Below, one piece after another: positions 27,588 through 35,066 of a DNA stretch of 39,899 bases. The notes beneath the pieces were generated by a model. The model worked only from the letters and a program-made list of their open reading frames with translations, did not search any database and was not told where the DNA came from. The DNA lies in the NCBI GenBank assembly GCA_020049615.1, contig JAIFKN010000108.1, positions 1 through 39,899 on the forward strand. The letters are read 5' to 3'. The DNA is from a bacterium (lineage in GTDB: Bacteria > Planctomycetota > UBA11346). How positions within the stretch are numbered: position 1 is the first letter of the stretch; each line of letters begins with the position of its first letter. The translations under genes and the position numbers were made by a program.

Positions 27588-28709
27588 TTACGCCACGGCC
27601 ACCAGGCAATGCTTGCGCTGACGGGTCGATTCGGCCTCACGCTGGATGGCCACCGCCAGTTCGGCGTTGGACATGCCGGGAATGTCGCTCCAGGTGCACA
27701 GGACATACCCATCGGTGGGCAGTTCGGCGGTGAGCTTGAGCACCGCCGAGCCGGGGCTGTAGAGCTGCACCAGCTTGCCGGCGGCGCGGATGCGCTTCAG
27801 CACCGGCCACCAGTGCGCTTCAGCAGAATTCGGATTGCCGTCGCCGGGGATCCACTGCACGCCCTGCAGGCCCGGCACCGCCAGGAGGTGGTCGAGGTGG
27901 GGCAGTTCGCCCTTGCCGTCGAGGTGGTAGAAGCCGTGCGGGATGCGCCCGCAGATGTCGGCCAGGTCGGGCACGACCCAGCGCAGGAACTGCTTCGGGC
28001 TGATCATGTAGCTGAAGTCGCTCTGCAGCATGTAGCAACGCTGCTCGCTCCAGATCGCCGCCCACGGCGTGGTGCCGCGACCGAGCGGCTCGATGATGGC
28101 GCACTGCGCCTGGTACGCCTCCCACCAGCGCGCAGTCACCGCCCGGCATAGGCGGTCCATCTCGGCCGGGTCGTCCATGCAGTCGAGCAGGGCCTGGTTG
28201 CTGTCGCGCAACGCAGCGACGATGTCGAGGTTGCCACCGAGGTCGGTGAAACCAATCGTCGCGCGCGAGCCGAAGCGGGCGGTGCAGGCGCGGGTCACGG
28301 CTTGGACGCGATCCCACCATTGGCCGCCGACCTGGGCGGGAATGGCGACATCGGCGATGGCCTTGCCGGCGTGTTCGCCGGGGGTGAACCAGGTGGTGCT
28401 GGCGTCGGCGTGCAGGTCGCCGCCGAGGCAGGCGGAGAGGACGCCGGGACCGAAGTTCATCCAGAACTTGGGAAAGTCGTCGCCGTGGAACTCGGCCGCC
28501 GTCAGCGCGGACTCGGCGGCGGCGGCGATCTCCTCGGGTGTCACGCCGGCCGGCACGCCGCCGATCTGGCGGCCCCACCACGCGGGCAGCGCCGTGGCTG
28601 GCGTGCCGCCGGTCTGGGTCATCACGATCGGGCGCTCGAGATCCCTGGCCCACCAGCGGTTCCAGGCGGTGCGGTGGGCGGTCCAGTCGAAGTCGTGCAT
28701 GCGGGCCAT
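27588..28709 (-). CDS. Uroporphyrinogen decarboxylase (URO-D)-like protein
   Basis: A 373-residue TIM-barrel protein of the URO-D / MtaA-CmuA methyltransferase group, which includes decarboxylases and corrinoid-dependent methyltransferases. Typical features are the YMISPKQFLRWVVPDLADIC helix and the HGFYHLDGKGELPHLDHLLAVPGLQGVQWIPGDGN block, with the C-terminal GKLVQLYSPG and GYVLCTWS. True HemE features were not checked. In PVC bacteria many paralogues of this family lie in sugar-use loci, so a haem role is not assumed. AGGAG precedes ATG 28709 by seven bases. It heads the minus-strand run with the selenoprotein and RND genes and is divergent from the AraC regulator, which may control it. 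Confidence 0.82.
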   Translation of the reverse strand: MARMHDFDWTAHRTAWNRWWARDLERPIVMTQTGGTPATALPAWWGRQIGGVPAGVTPEEIAAAAESALTAAEFHGDDFPKFWMNFGPGVLSACLGGDLHADASTTWFTPGEHAGKAIADVAIPAQVGGQWWDRVQAVTRACTARFGSRATIGFTDLGGNLDIVAALRDSNQALLDCMDDPAEMDRLCRAVTARWWEAYQAQCAIIEPLGRGTTPWAAIWSEQRCYMLQSDFSYMISPKQFLRWVVPDLADICGRIPHGFYHLDGKGELPHLDHLLAVPGLQGVQWIPGDGNPNSAEAHWWPVLKRIRAAGKLVQLYSPGSAVLKLTAELPTDGYVLCTWSDIPGMSNAELAVAIQREAESTRQRKHCLVAVA

Positions 28710-28792
28710 GGCCGTGCTCCTCGACGCCGAGCATGCGCACCTCCGACCGATGGCGCTTCCCGCCAGCCGTCCCCTGCTTAGCGTTTTCCGTC

Positions 28793-29608
28793 GTGCTGGA
28801 AGACCTCGGCTACTCGGGACCGGCGCGGGCGTGGCACCACCGCGCGCGGCGCTTCGGCATGGCCCGCCCGCACCGCCACAGCGATCTCGAGGTCAACCTG
28901 TGCGTCGAGGGCTCGGCCGGCTACCTCATCGACGGGGCGCGCGTCGCCCTGCAACCCGGCTCACTGCTCTTCTTCCACCGCGACGAGGACCACCTGCTGC
29001 TCGACGAGTCGGCCGACTTCCGCATGTGGCTGGCGGTGTGGCGGCCGGAGGTCGTCGAAGCCCTGGTGGCCGAGGGGCTCGACGCCCAGGCCGCCGCCGG
29101 CCGCCCCGTCGCCACCGAGAACCGCCGCCTGGCGCCGGCAACGGCGACCAGGCTGGCACGGCTGTTCGCCGATGTCGCCGCCGCCGAGGGCGCCGCAGCG
29201 GCGCCTGGCCTGGCCTATCTGCTGTGGCGTTGCCGCGGCGATTTCGCCGCTGCCGCCGACGTGGCCTCGGCCACGGCGCATCCGGCGGTGGCTGCGGCGG
29301 CGCAGCGTGTGCGCGTCGACCCGGAGCAGCCGTTGGCGGCGGTGGCGGCGGAGGTGGGCCTCTCGCCCGACCGCCTGGGCCGCCTGTTCCGCGCCGAGAC
29401 CGGGGTCGCGCTGGTCGACTACCGCACCCGCATCCGCCTCGACCGGGTGTGCGCGGCCTGGCGCCCGGGCGCCGACCTGCTCGCCCTCGCCCTGGAGGCC
29501 GGCTTCGGCAGCTACAGCGCCTTCAACCGTGCCTTCCGCAAGCGTTTCGGCCATGCCCCGCGCGACTTCCTCGCCAGTGCCGCCGTCGATGATCGCGTCC
29601 TGCGATGA
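28793..29608 (+). CDS. AraC-family transcriptional regulator
   Basis: About 271 residues. The N-terminal cupin-like sensor contains RPHRHSDLEVNLCVEGSAGY and LQPGSLLFFHRDEDHLL, the beta-barrel that binds sugars in AraC regulators. The C-terminus has the two helix-turn-helix motifs LAAVAAEVGLSPDRLGRLFR and LALEAGFGSYSAFNRAFRKR. The start is likely GTG 28793 because it is the first plausible codon after the shared intergenic region; ATG 28859 is an alternative that would cut the sensor. It is divergent from the URO-D-like gene, with 83 bp between the starts, and so is a candidate regulator of the run that includes the selenoprotein. Confidence 0.87.
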   Translation: MLEDLGYSGPARAWHHRARRFGMARPHRHSDLEVNLCVEGSAGYLIDGARVALQPGSLLFFHRDEDHLLLDESADFRMWLAVWRPEVVEALVAEGLDAQAAAGRPVATENRRLAPATATRLARLFADVAAAEGAAAAPGLAYLLWRCRGDFAAAADVASATAHPAVAAAAQRVRVDPEQPLAAVAAEVGLSPDRLGRLFRAETGVALVDYRTRIRLDRVCAAWRPGADLLALALEAGFGSYSAFNRAFRKRFGHAPRDFLASAAVDDRVLR

Positions 29609-29798
29609 GCTTTTTTGCTCAGGGGCTTCGCCCCTACGGCCTTGCAGGCCTACCCCCGGGCTTTGTCGCAGTTCGATCCCGTCGGCAGACCTCCGGGATC
29701 GTGGCGGCATCGGCTTCGCCGATTGTATGCCGCCACCACTGCTCGGCGCCCACCCCATCGCCAGCGATGGGGCCCCCTGGTCTGCGGAGTGATTACGG
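29609..29798 (+). repeat. Hairpin-dense gap upstream of the desulfurase gene
   Basis: This gap contains several perfect stems: GGGGC-TTC-GCCCC at 29621-29633; GATCCCG (29675-29681) with CGGGATC (29694-29700); GTGGCGGCAT (29701-29710) with ATGCCGCCAC (29727-29736), enclosing CGGCTTCGCCG; and CCCCATCG (29753-29760) with CGATGGGG (29765-29772). The last ends 26 bases before the ATG. No known riboswitch or tRNA was recognised. It could be a structured leader or a cluster of repetitive palindromes. Confidence 0.5.
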
Positions 29799-30899
29799 AT
29801 GATCTACCTCGACTGGAATGCGACGGCGCCGCTGCGCCCGTGCGCCCGCGACGCCTGGCTGGCGGCGCAGGAATCTGCCTGGGGCAATCCAGCCTCGGTG
29901 CATCGCGACGGACAGGCGGCGCGCGCCGCGATGGATGCCGCGCTGGCCTCCTGCGCGCGCAGTCTCGGCTGCCATGCCGACGAACTGGTCGTCACCTCAG
30001 GCGGCAGCGAGGCGCTGGCCACCGTGCTGCGTGGCGCCGGCGCGGTCGTCGCCTCAGTCATCGACCATAGCGCCGTGCTGCGCAACGCCGTCGCGCCGCG
30101 CCTGGTCGCAGTCGACGGAGCCGGTCGCATCGATCCGGCCGGGCTCGCGGCTGCCGCGCCGGATGCGGCGGTGGTGTGCATCCAGGCGGCGAACAATGAG
30201 GTCGGCACGGTGCAGGATCTGCCGGCGCTGGCGGTGGTGGCGCGGGCGGCCGAACCGCGCGCGCTGATCCTGGTCGACGCCTGCCAGCTCGCCGGCAAGG
30301 CGGCGCTGGCGCTGCCGGCGCTCGGAGCCGACGCGGTGGCCATCGCCGGACACAAGCTCGGCGCGCCCAAGGGCGTCGGACTGCTGTGGCTGCGCCGCGG
30401 CGTGCGCATTCCGGCGCTGATCAACGGCGGGCGGCAGCAGTCCGACCGGCGCAGCGGCACCGAGGATGCGGCACTGCTCGCAGCGCTGGCGGCGGCGCTG
30501 GCGGAAGCTGTCGCCGAGGCGCCGGCCGAGGGGCCGCGCCAGGCGGCATTGACCGCCGGGCTGTGGTCGCAGCTGTCGGCGCGTCTGCCGCAGTTGCGGC
30601 GGCTGGGTGGGGGCCTGCCCAACACGCTCGGCCTGGTCCATCCCGGCGTCGACGGCCGGCACCTCGCCATGCGTCTCGACCTCGCGGGCTACGCCGTCTC
30701 GACCGGGGCGGCGTGCATGGCCGGGCGTGGTGAGCCCAGCCACGTGGCGCTGGCGCTGTGCGGCGACGCGGCGCTGGCGCGCTCGTTCCTGCGCGTGTCG
30801 CTCGGCCGCGGCACCACAGCGGAGCAGCTGGCTGGCTTCGCCGAAGCCTGCGTCGGCGCGGTGGGGGCCCTGGCTGGAGCCGGCGCTGTCACCGGATAG
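29799..30899 (+). CDS. Cysteine desulfurase (NifS/IscS-like, class V aminotransferase)
   Basis: A 366-residue PLP enzyme. Cysteine desulfurases remove sulfur from cysteine for Fe-S clusters and thio-modification; relatives also act on selenocysteine. The N-terminal YLDWNATAPLRPCARDAW and EVGTVQDL blocks fit. His90 lies in VIDHSAVLR, the PLP lysine is Lys186 in AIAGHKLGAPKG, and RSGTED is conserved. The catalytic cysteine is Cys306 in STGAACMAGRGEPSHV. The Fur-family gene follows after nine bases, so the two form an operon. Whether it supplies iron-sulfur clusters or helps selenium delivery for the nearby candidate selenoprotein cannot be decided from sequence. Confidence 0.92.
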   Translation: MIYLDWNATAPLRPCARDAWLAAQESAWGNPASVHRDGQAARAAMDAALASCARSLGCHADELVVTSGGSEALATVLRGAGAVVASVIDHSAVLRNAVAPRLVAVDGAGRIDPAGLAAAAPDAAVVCIQAANNEVGTVQDLPALAVVARAAEPRALILVDACQLAGKAALALPALGADAVAIAGHKLGAPKGVGLLWLRRGVRIPALINGGRQQSDRRSGTEDAALLAALAAALAEAVAEAPAEGPRQAALTAGLWSQLSARLPQLRRLGGGLPNTLGLVHPGVDGRHLAMRLDLAGYAVSTGAACMAGRGEPSHVALALCGDAALARSFLRVSLGRGTTAEQLAGFAEACVGAVGALAGAGAVTG

Positions 30900-30908
30900 G
30901 ACGTGCAC

Positions 30909-31289
30909 ATGGCCCAGGAACGCAGCACGCGGCAGCGCAAAGCGATCATGGATGCGCTGATCGGCGCCGAGCGGCCGATGACGCCGGAGGAACTACTGGC
31001 GCTGGCCCAGGTCGCCGTGCCGAAGCTCGGCATCGCCACGGTGTACCGTGCGATCAAGGACATGCGCGACAGCGGCGAGGTCGTCGCCGTCGAGGTGCCG
31101 GGACATGCGACGTGCTACGAGACCGCGCACCGCGCCCACCACCATCACTTCCACTGCCGCGGCTGCCAGCGCGTCTTCGAGGTCGAGGGCTGCGTGCATG
31201 GCGTGAACGGCATCGCGCCGGTGGGCTTCCGCGTGGAGGACCATGAGATCGTGCTCAAAGGACTGTGTGCCGCTTGCGCCGTCCCGTGA
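30909..31289 (+). CDS. Fur-family metal-responsive repressor
   Basis: A 126-residue Fur/Zur/PerR family regulator. The winged helix spans about 1-75, with RPMTPEELLALAQVAVPKLGIATVYRAI as the DNA-binding part. The dimerisation domain has the zinc-binding His/Cys-rich AHHHHFHCRGCQRVFEVEGC, with Cys83 and Cys86, and a second pair Cys120 and Cys123 (LCAAC) for the structural zinc. ATG 30909 is preferred to GTG 30903 because AGGA lies seven bases before it. It is in an operon with the cysteine desulfurase, so regulation by iron or zinc of sulfur/iron-sulfur metabolism is plausible. Subtype is not settled. Confidence 0.9.
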   Translation: MAQERSTRQRKAIMDALIGAERPMTPEELLALAQVAVPKLGIATVYRAIKDMRDSGEVVAVEVPGHATCYETAHRAHHHHFHCRGCQRVFEVEGCVHGVNGIAPVGFRVEDHEIVLKGLCAACAVP

Positions 31290-31308
31290 TCCGCTAGCTT
31301 CCGCGCCC

Positions 31309-31362
31309 ATGCCGCAGCCATTCGTCAACGTGACTTGGCTTCTTCCGCTCTGGATCACCTGA
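31309..31362 (+). CDS. Short leader peptide upstream of the EamA transporter
   Basis: A 17-codon frame, MPQPFVNVTWLLPLWIT, ends in TGA. It has two Trp, four Leu and two Thr codons, and lies 26 bases before a stable hairpin and 127 bases before the transporter start. This layout resembles an attenuator leader whose stalling sets downstream transcription. No Shine-Dalgarno sequence precedes its ATG, which weakens the case. Confidence 0.4.
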   Translation: MPQPFVNVTWLLPLWIT

Positions 31363-31387
31363 GCGGCAGCTGCGCATCGTCCTCCCA

Positions 31388-31419
31388 CGTGCGGCCCGCT
31401 CATCCGAGCGGGCCGCATG
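31388..31419 (+). terminator. Strong hairpin before the EamA gene (possible attenuator)
   Basis: GCGGCCCGCTC (31391-31401) pairs perfectly with GAGCGGGCCGC (31406-31416) around an ATCC loop. T31390-A31417, a G-T wobble and C31388-G31419 extend the stem to 14 pairs. Only a weak T-rich stretch follows (GTTTGC), so efficient intrinsic termination is uncertain. It could act as an attenuator with the leader peptide or close the desulfurase-fur transcript. Confidence 0.55.
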
Positions 31420-31488
31420 CGTTTGCGGTCCTTGGCGAAACGCCGGGCCGCCAAGAAACTCTCCACCCAGCCCGGCCAGGAGTCCCCC

Positions 31489-32391
31489 GTGGACCCCTAT
31501 CGCTTGGGCTGCCTGCTGGCGGCCGCTTCCGCCATCCTGTTCGCCGCCAAGGGCGTGCTGATCAAGGATGCGCTCAACGCCGGTGCCGACGGCACCGCCC
31601 TGCTCGCCGTGCGCATGGCAGTGAGCCTGCCCTGCTTCGCCCTCGTCGCCTGGTGGATGGGCCGTGGCGCCGCGCGGCTGGAGCGGTGCGACCTGCTGCT
31701 GATCGGCATCTTCGGCGTGCTCGGCTTCCATGTCGCCAGCTGGCTCGACATCCAGGGGCTACGTCACATCGGCGTCGCGCTGGAGCGCATCGTGCTCTAC
31801 GTCTACCCGACCCTGGTCGTCGCCCTGGCCTGGGCCATCGGCCGTGGGCGACCGGGTCTCGTGCTGGTCGTCGCGGTGGTGGTCACCTGGGTTGGCATCG
31901 CCCTGTCCTGCGTCGGCCAACCGCTGGCGGGAGCGGACCTCGTCCTGGGAGTCGCGTTGGTCGCGGGTTCGGCGGCGGCCTACGCCGTGCACATCGTTGG
32001 CATCGAGCCGGTGATGAAACGGCACGGCGGCGTGCGCGTCGCTGCGCTCGGCATGTGCGTCGCCTGCTCCAGCGCTCTGCTGCATACGGCGGTGCAGGTG
32101 CCGCCGGCGCTGTGGGCTGCGCAGCCGGCCGAGTTGTGGAGTCGCGGCACGGCGTTGGCGCTGGTTGGCACGGTGGTGCCGGTGCTGCTCGCCGGAGCGG
32201 CGCTGCGCCGCATCGGCGGTGGACCGTCGGCGGTCATCGGCACGGTCGGGCCAGGCGTCACGGTGCTGCTGGCATGGGCCTGGCTCGGCGAGGCGCCCAC
32301 GGCTTTGACGTGGAGCGGACTCGCCCTGACCGTCGCCGGCGGCCTGGCGGTCAGCCTCGGTGGACCGCGGAGTTCAGCCCGCGCCCGATAG
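31489..32391 (+). CDS. EamA/DMT-superfamily transporter
   Basis: A 300-residue inner-membrane protein with ten hydrophobic segments in two EamA repeats. Examples are GCLLAAASAILFAAKGVLIK, LLLIGIFGVLGFHVASWLDI, LVLVVAVVVTWVGIALSCVG and ALALVGTVVPVLLAGAALRR. EamA proteins export or import small metabolites such as amino acids; the substrate is not deducible. GTG 31489 is chosen because AGGAG lies six bases before it; the upstream ATG at 31417 falls inside the hairpin and would add a charged, non-membrane stretch. Its stop and C-terminal residues (RSSARAR) lie within a 59-bp palindromic element shared with pyrF. Confidence 0.9.
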   Translation: MDPYRLGCLLAAASAILFAAKGVLIKDALNAGADGTALLAVRMAVSLPCFALVAWWMGRGAARLERCDLLLIGIFGVLGFHVASWLDIQGLRHIGVALERIVLYVYPTLVVALAWAIGRGRPGLVLVVAVVVTWVGIALSCVGQPLAGADLVLGVALVAGSAAAYAVHIVGIEPVMKRHGGVRVAALGMCVACSSALLHTAVQVPPALWAAQPAELWSRGTALALVGTVVPVLLAGAALRRIGGGPSAVIGTVGPGVTVLLAWAWLGEAPTALTWSGLALTVAGGLAVSLGGPRSSARAR

Positions 32392-32420
32392 TTCTCAACG
32401 CGGGCCTCAGCCCGCGGTCC
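32362..32420. repeat. 59-bp palindromic element between the convergent EamA and pyrF genes
   Basis: The ends GGACCGCGG (32362-32370) and CCGCGGTCC (32412-32420) are perfect inverted repeats. Inside are GTTCAGCCCGCG and CGCGGGCCTCAGCC, related to the TTCA hairpins after lexA. The EamA stop (32389-32391) and the pyrF stop (32407-32409) both fall within it, so the element also supplies the C-terminal residues of both proteins. It may act as a bidirectional terminator. Confidence 0.65.
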
Positions 32421-33309
32421 TGAGGTCCCGGTTCATCGCGTCGAGCGCGCCGCGCGCGGCGGCCGCCCAGTCGGCGGCCTTGGCCTTCTCCCAGGCGCCG
32501 ATGATGGCGCGGCTGCTGTTGACCACGCAGCCGCGGCCGTCCGGCCGCAGTCCGGCGAGGGCGTCAGCGGCGCTGCCGCCCTGGGCGCCGTAGCCGGGAA
32601 CCAGGAAGATGGTGTCGGGCATCAGTGCGCGCAGGCGCTTGGCTTCGGCCGGCCAGGTAGCCCCGACCACGGCGCCGACATCATTCAGGCCGCAGGCGCC
32701 CAGGCGGCCCTCGCCCCACTGGCGCACCAGCTTGGCCATCGCCTCCATGTTGGCGTCGCCGTCGGCGAGCTTCAGGCCCTGGAATTCGCCGCTGCCGGGG
32801 TTGCTGGTCTTGACCAGGACGAACACCGCGCCGTGGCCGAGGAACGGCTTCACCCCGTCGCTGCCGAGGTAGGCGTTGACCGTCAGCCAGTCGCCGCGAG
32901 GTCCGGCCGGCAACGGCCCCGAGAATCCGGGCGCCGCGCCAAGCCAGGCCTGGGCGTAGTGCTCGGCGGTCGAGCCGATGTCGTTGCGCTTGCCGTCCAC
33001 GATCACCGGGATGCCGAGGCGGTTGGCCTCGCTGATCGTCTCCTCCAGCGCCTGCATCCCGGGCGCGCCGTAGGCTTCGTAGCAGGCGACCTGCGGCTTC
33101 ACCGCGCAGCAGGCCCCGTCGATCGCCGCCAGCAGCCCGCGGTTGAATTGGCTGAAGGCCCAGGCCACCGCCAGCCGCGTGTCGCCGTGCCGGGCGACCG
33201 CCTGGGCGCGCAGCGCCGGCGGGATCAGCGCCGGCCGCGGGTCGAGCCCGACGACGGCGATGGACCCGGTCTTCTTGATCGAGCGTTGGAGCGTGTCGGC
33301 TGCGTGCAT
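32407..33309 (-). CDS. pyrF: Orotidine 5'-phosphate decarboxylase (type 2)
   Basis: A 300-residue enzyme of pyrimidine synthesis that decarboxylates OMP to UMP. The length and the block VIVDGKRNDIGSTAEHYAQAW, with the catalytic Lys-Asp arrangement (DGKRNDI), match the longer type 2 PyrF found in mycobacteria and myxobacteria. The substrate phosphate site is near LVPGYGAQGGSAADAL. GGAGGAAAC precedes ATG 33309, a near-ideal Shine-Dalgarno. It converges with the EamA gene. The upstream 33310-33504 gap contains a repeat element and no gene. Confidence 0.95.
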   Translation of the reverse strand: MHAADTLQRSIKKTGSIAVVGLDPRPALIPPALRAQAVARHGDTRLAVAWAFSQFNRGLLAAIDGACCAVKPQVACYEAYGAPGMQALEETISEANRLGIPVIVDGKRNDIGSTAEHYAQAWLGAAPGFSGPLPAGPRGDWLTVNAYLGSDGVKPFLGHGAVFVLVKTSNPGSGEFQGLKLADGDANMEAMAKLVRQWGEGRLGACGLNDVGAVVGATWPAEAKRLRALMPDTIFLVPGYGAQGGSAADALAGLRPDGRGCVVNSSRAIIGAWEKAKAADWAAAARGALDAMNRDLRTAG

Positions 33310-33392
33310 GTTTCCTCCGTCCGGAGTTTGTGCGCCCCATGACGAGCGCAGGCGTAAGCCCAGCGAGTCCCCGTGACCGTTGTCCGCGCGAT

Positions 33393-33503
33393 ACGCGAGC
33401 GCGTGAAGCGCGAGCGGGGGCTCCGGGACGCGGCCAGCAGTCCCGCCGGGGTCCAAGGGGGCGCCCTTGGTCGGGGGTCCTAGGGGGTCGAGACCCCCTA
33501 GAA
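33393..33503 (-). repeat. ~110-bp multi-hairpin 3'-end element, copy 1
   Basis: Read with the minus-strand gene at 33505, the element begins three bases after the stop with CTAGGGGGTC-TC-GACCCCCTAG (33501-33480). A CCAAGGG-type second stem, a third stem CGGGAC/GTCCCG (33445-33424) and a GC-rich tail follow. It is about 90% alike to the copy at 38197. It probably serves as a terminator or a mobile intergenic repeat. Confidence 0.75.
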
Positions 33504-33504
33504 G

Positions 33505-35025
33505 CTAGGGAGCAGCCTCGCCGCGCGCCTGGGCGGCGATGTCGTCGTTGCCGGCGCCGAGCTGGTCGAAGACGCGGCGGGCTTCGGCCTTGCGGCCGAG
33601 ATCCTTGAGCGCCTTGCCGAGCACGAACAGGGCTTCGCGGGCCTCCGGCGCGCTGGCCCGGACCTTGGCGGCCCAGGCGGCGGCGGCCTCGGGGTTGCCC
33701 AGCTGGAGACTCGCCCGGGCGGCATGCAGGCGGGCGGCGTCGGTGCGCAGCTCAGGCTGGAGCTGCTCGACGATGGCGACGATGGTGCCATGGTCGCGGA
33801 TGCGTCGCAGCAGGGACAGCTCATCCTCCAGCGCCGTCTTGGCCACCGACGAGCGGTGCAGGCGCAGGTACTGGGCGAGGGCACCGTCGACATCGCCGTC
33901 CTGTTCTGCCTGGCGCGCGGATTCGAGGGCGACGGCGGCGGCTCCGCCGGTGAGGAAGGTGATTGACGGATCGACGACGGTGGCGCGCGGTCCGCTGGAC
34001 TGCTGCACCGGTGCCGTGCCGCTCTCGCCGCCGCTCTGGCGGCCGCGCGGCTGCTCGACCGGAGCCCCGGCTTCGCGGTGGTAGCGCGCCTCGACATCGC
34101 TGTTGGCGACGACAGCCGGCTCGGCGCCGGATGTGGCCGGCTGGCTGGCAGTGGCGGCGGTCGGAGCGGAGCCGGACTGGGCGGCGGGCGCCGCGGCGGA
34201 CGGTTCGGCGCCGGCCAACGGGCTTTCGCCGGCGGTGAGGATCGGCGCACCGCTGCGTCCGGCGACGCCGAGTTCGGTCGGGGCGGGCAGGGCGGCGACG
34301 GCGGCGGCGAGGGCGGCCTCGGGGTTGGCCGGCTTGGCGACGACGGGCAGGGCGACCGGCTTGGCCGGGCTGGTGAGAACGTTGCCGGCGAGATCGCGGG
34401 CGACGACGCGGACCTGGATCTCGGCGGCTTCGGCCGGCACGGTCAGGGCGGTGGTGCCCTCGGCCTTGCCGGTGTGGCGGACAGCGAAGCTCTTGCCCAG
34501 GTCGGTCGAGACCTCGATCGCGACCGGGTCGCCGCCGAGGTTCGGATCACCGACCTGCCAGCTGAGGGCCAGGGTGGCCTGGCCGTCGGCGACGCCGCCG
34601 AGGGTCGCCTCGAGGCGCCCGAGCGTCGGGGCGGCGCGGTCGACGACGAGTTCGAGCTTTGGCGCGGCGCCGGCGACCGGCTCGGGTTCGGCCTGGCCGT
34701 CGCGGCTGGTCGCCGCCGTCCACAGGCCGAAGGCGCCATCCTTGGGTGCGACGAAGGTGAAGACCGGCATCGCCGCGGCGCCTTCCGCGACGGGCAGTTC
34801 CTGGTCCTTGCGCCAGCTCCGGCCGCCATCGTCGGTGACGAACAGGGCGACCTTGGCCGTGCGCTTCGCATCCGCCTGGCCAGCGGTGATGGTGCGCATC
34901 GGCTGGGTGGTGTATTCGCGGGCCGGCGCAGGTGCCTTGGGGGTCTCGACCGTCGGGGCCGGTTCGGCGGCGGCGAGGGCGGCGAGGGCGGCGAGCGTGG
35001 TGCTGGCGACGCGGAGATGGCGCAT
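33505..35025 (-). CDS. Secreted protein with beta-sandwich and TPR-like domains
   Basis: 506 residues with an N-terminal signal, MRHLRVASTTLAALAALAAA. Residues 35-240 are beta-rich (VALFVTDDGGRSWRKDQELP, then IEVSTDLGKSFAVRHTGKAEG), resembling Ig-like or Neu-type beta domains repeated in pairs. A disordered Ala/Ser/Pro-rich linker follows (about 250-360). The last 130 residues form TPR-like helices (DGDVDGALAQYLRLHRSSVA, AARASLQLGNPEAAAAWAAKV). It is likely periplasmic or surface bound. Such two-domain proteins are common and unassigned in PVC bacteria. It lies 41 bp downstream of lpxK on the same strand. Function unknown. Confidence 0.78.
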   Translation of the reverse strand: MRHLRVASTTLAALAALAAAEPAPTVETPKAPAPAREYTTQPMRTITAGQADAKRTAKVALFVTDDGGRSWRKDQELPVAEGAAAMPVFTFVAPKDGAFGLWTAATSRDGQAEPEPVAGAAPKLELVVDRAAPTLGRLEATLGGVADGQATLALSWQVGDPNLGGDPVAIEVSTDLGKSFAVRHTGKAEGTTALTVPAEAAEIQVRVVARDLAGNVLTSPAKPVALPVVAKPANPEAALAAAVAALPAPTELGVAGRSGAPILTAGESPLAGAEPSAAAPAAQSGSAPTAATASQPATSGAEPAVVANSDVEARYHREAGAPVEQPRGRQSGGESGTAPVQQSSGPRATVVDPSITFLTGGAAAVALESARQAEQDGDVDGALAQYLRLHRSSVAKTALEDELSLLRRIRDHGTIVAIVEQLQPELRTDAARLHAARASLQLGNPEAAAAWAAKVRASAPEAREALFVLGKALKDLGRKAEARRVFDQLGAGNDDIAAQARGEAAP

Positions 35026-35066
35026 GGATGGGCTCCGGAAGCCGGAAAACTAGCCCAGTCGCGGCC

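Noticed and set aside
29640..29700. A tRNA, possibly selC, because GTTCGATCCC resembles a T-loop
   Set aside because: The flanking five bases do not pair as a T-stem and no acceptor stem was found. The bases fit separate palindromes instead.
33345..33420. A short gene between pyrF and the 33505 gene
   Set aside because: Only arginine/proline-rich frames without ribosome sites exist there; the interval is the repeat element and the pyrF leader.
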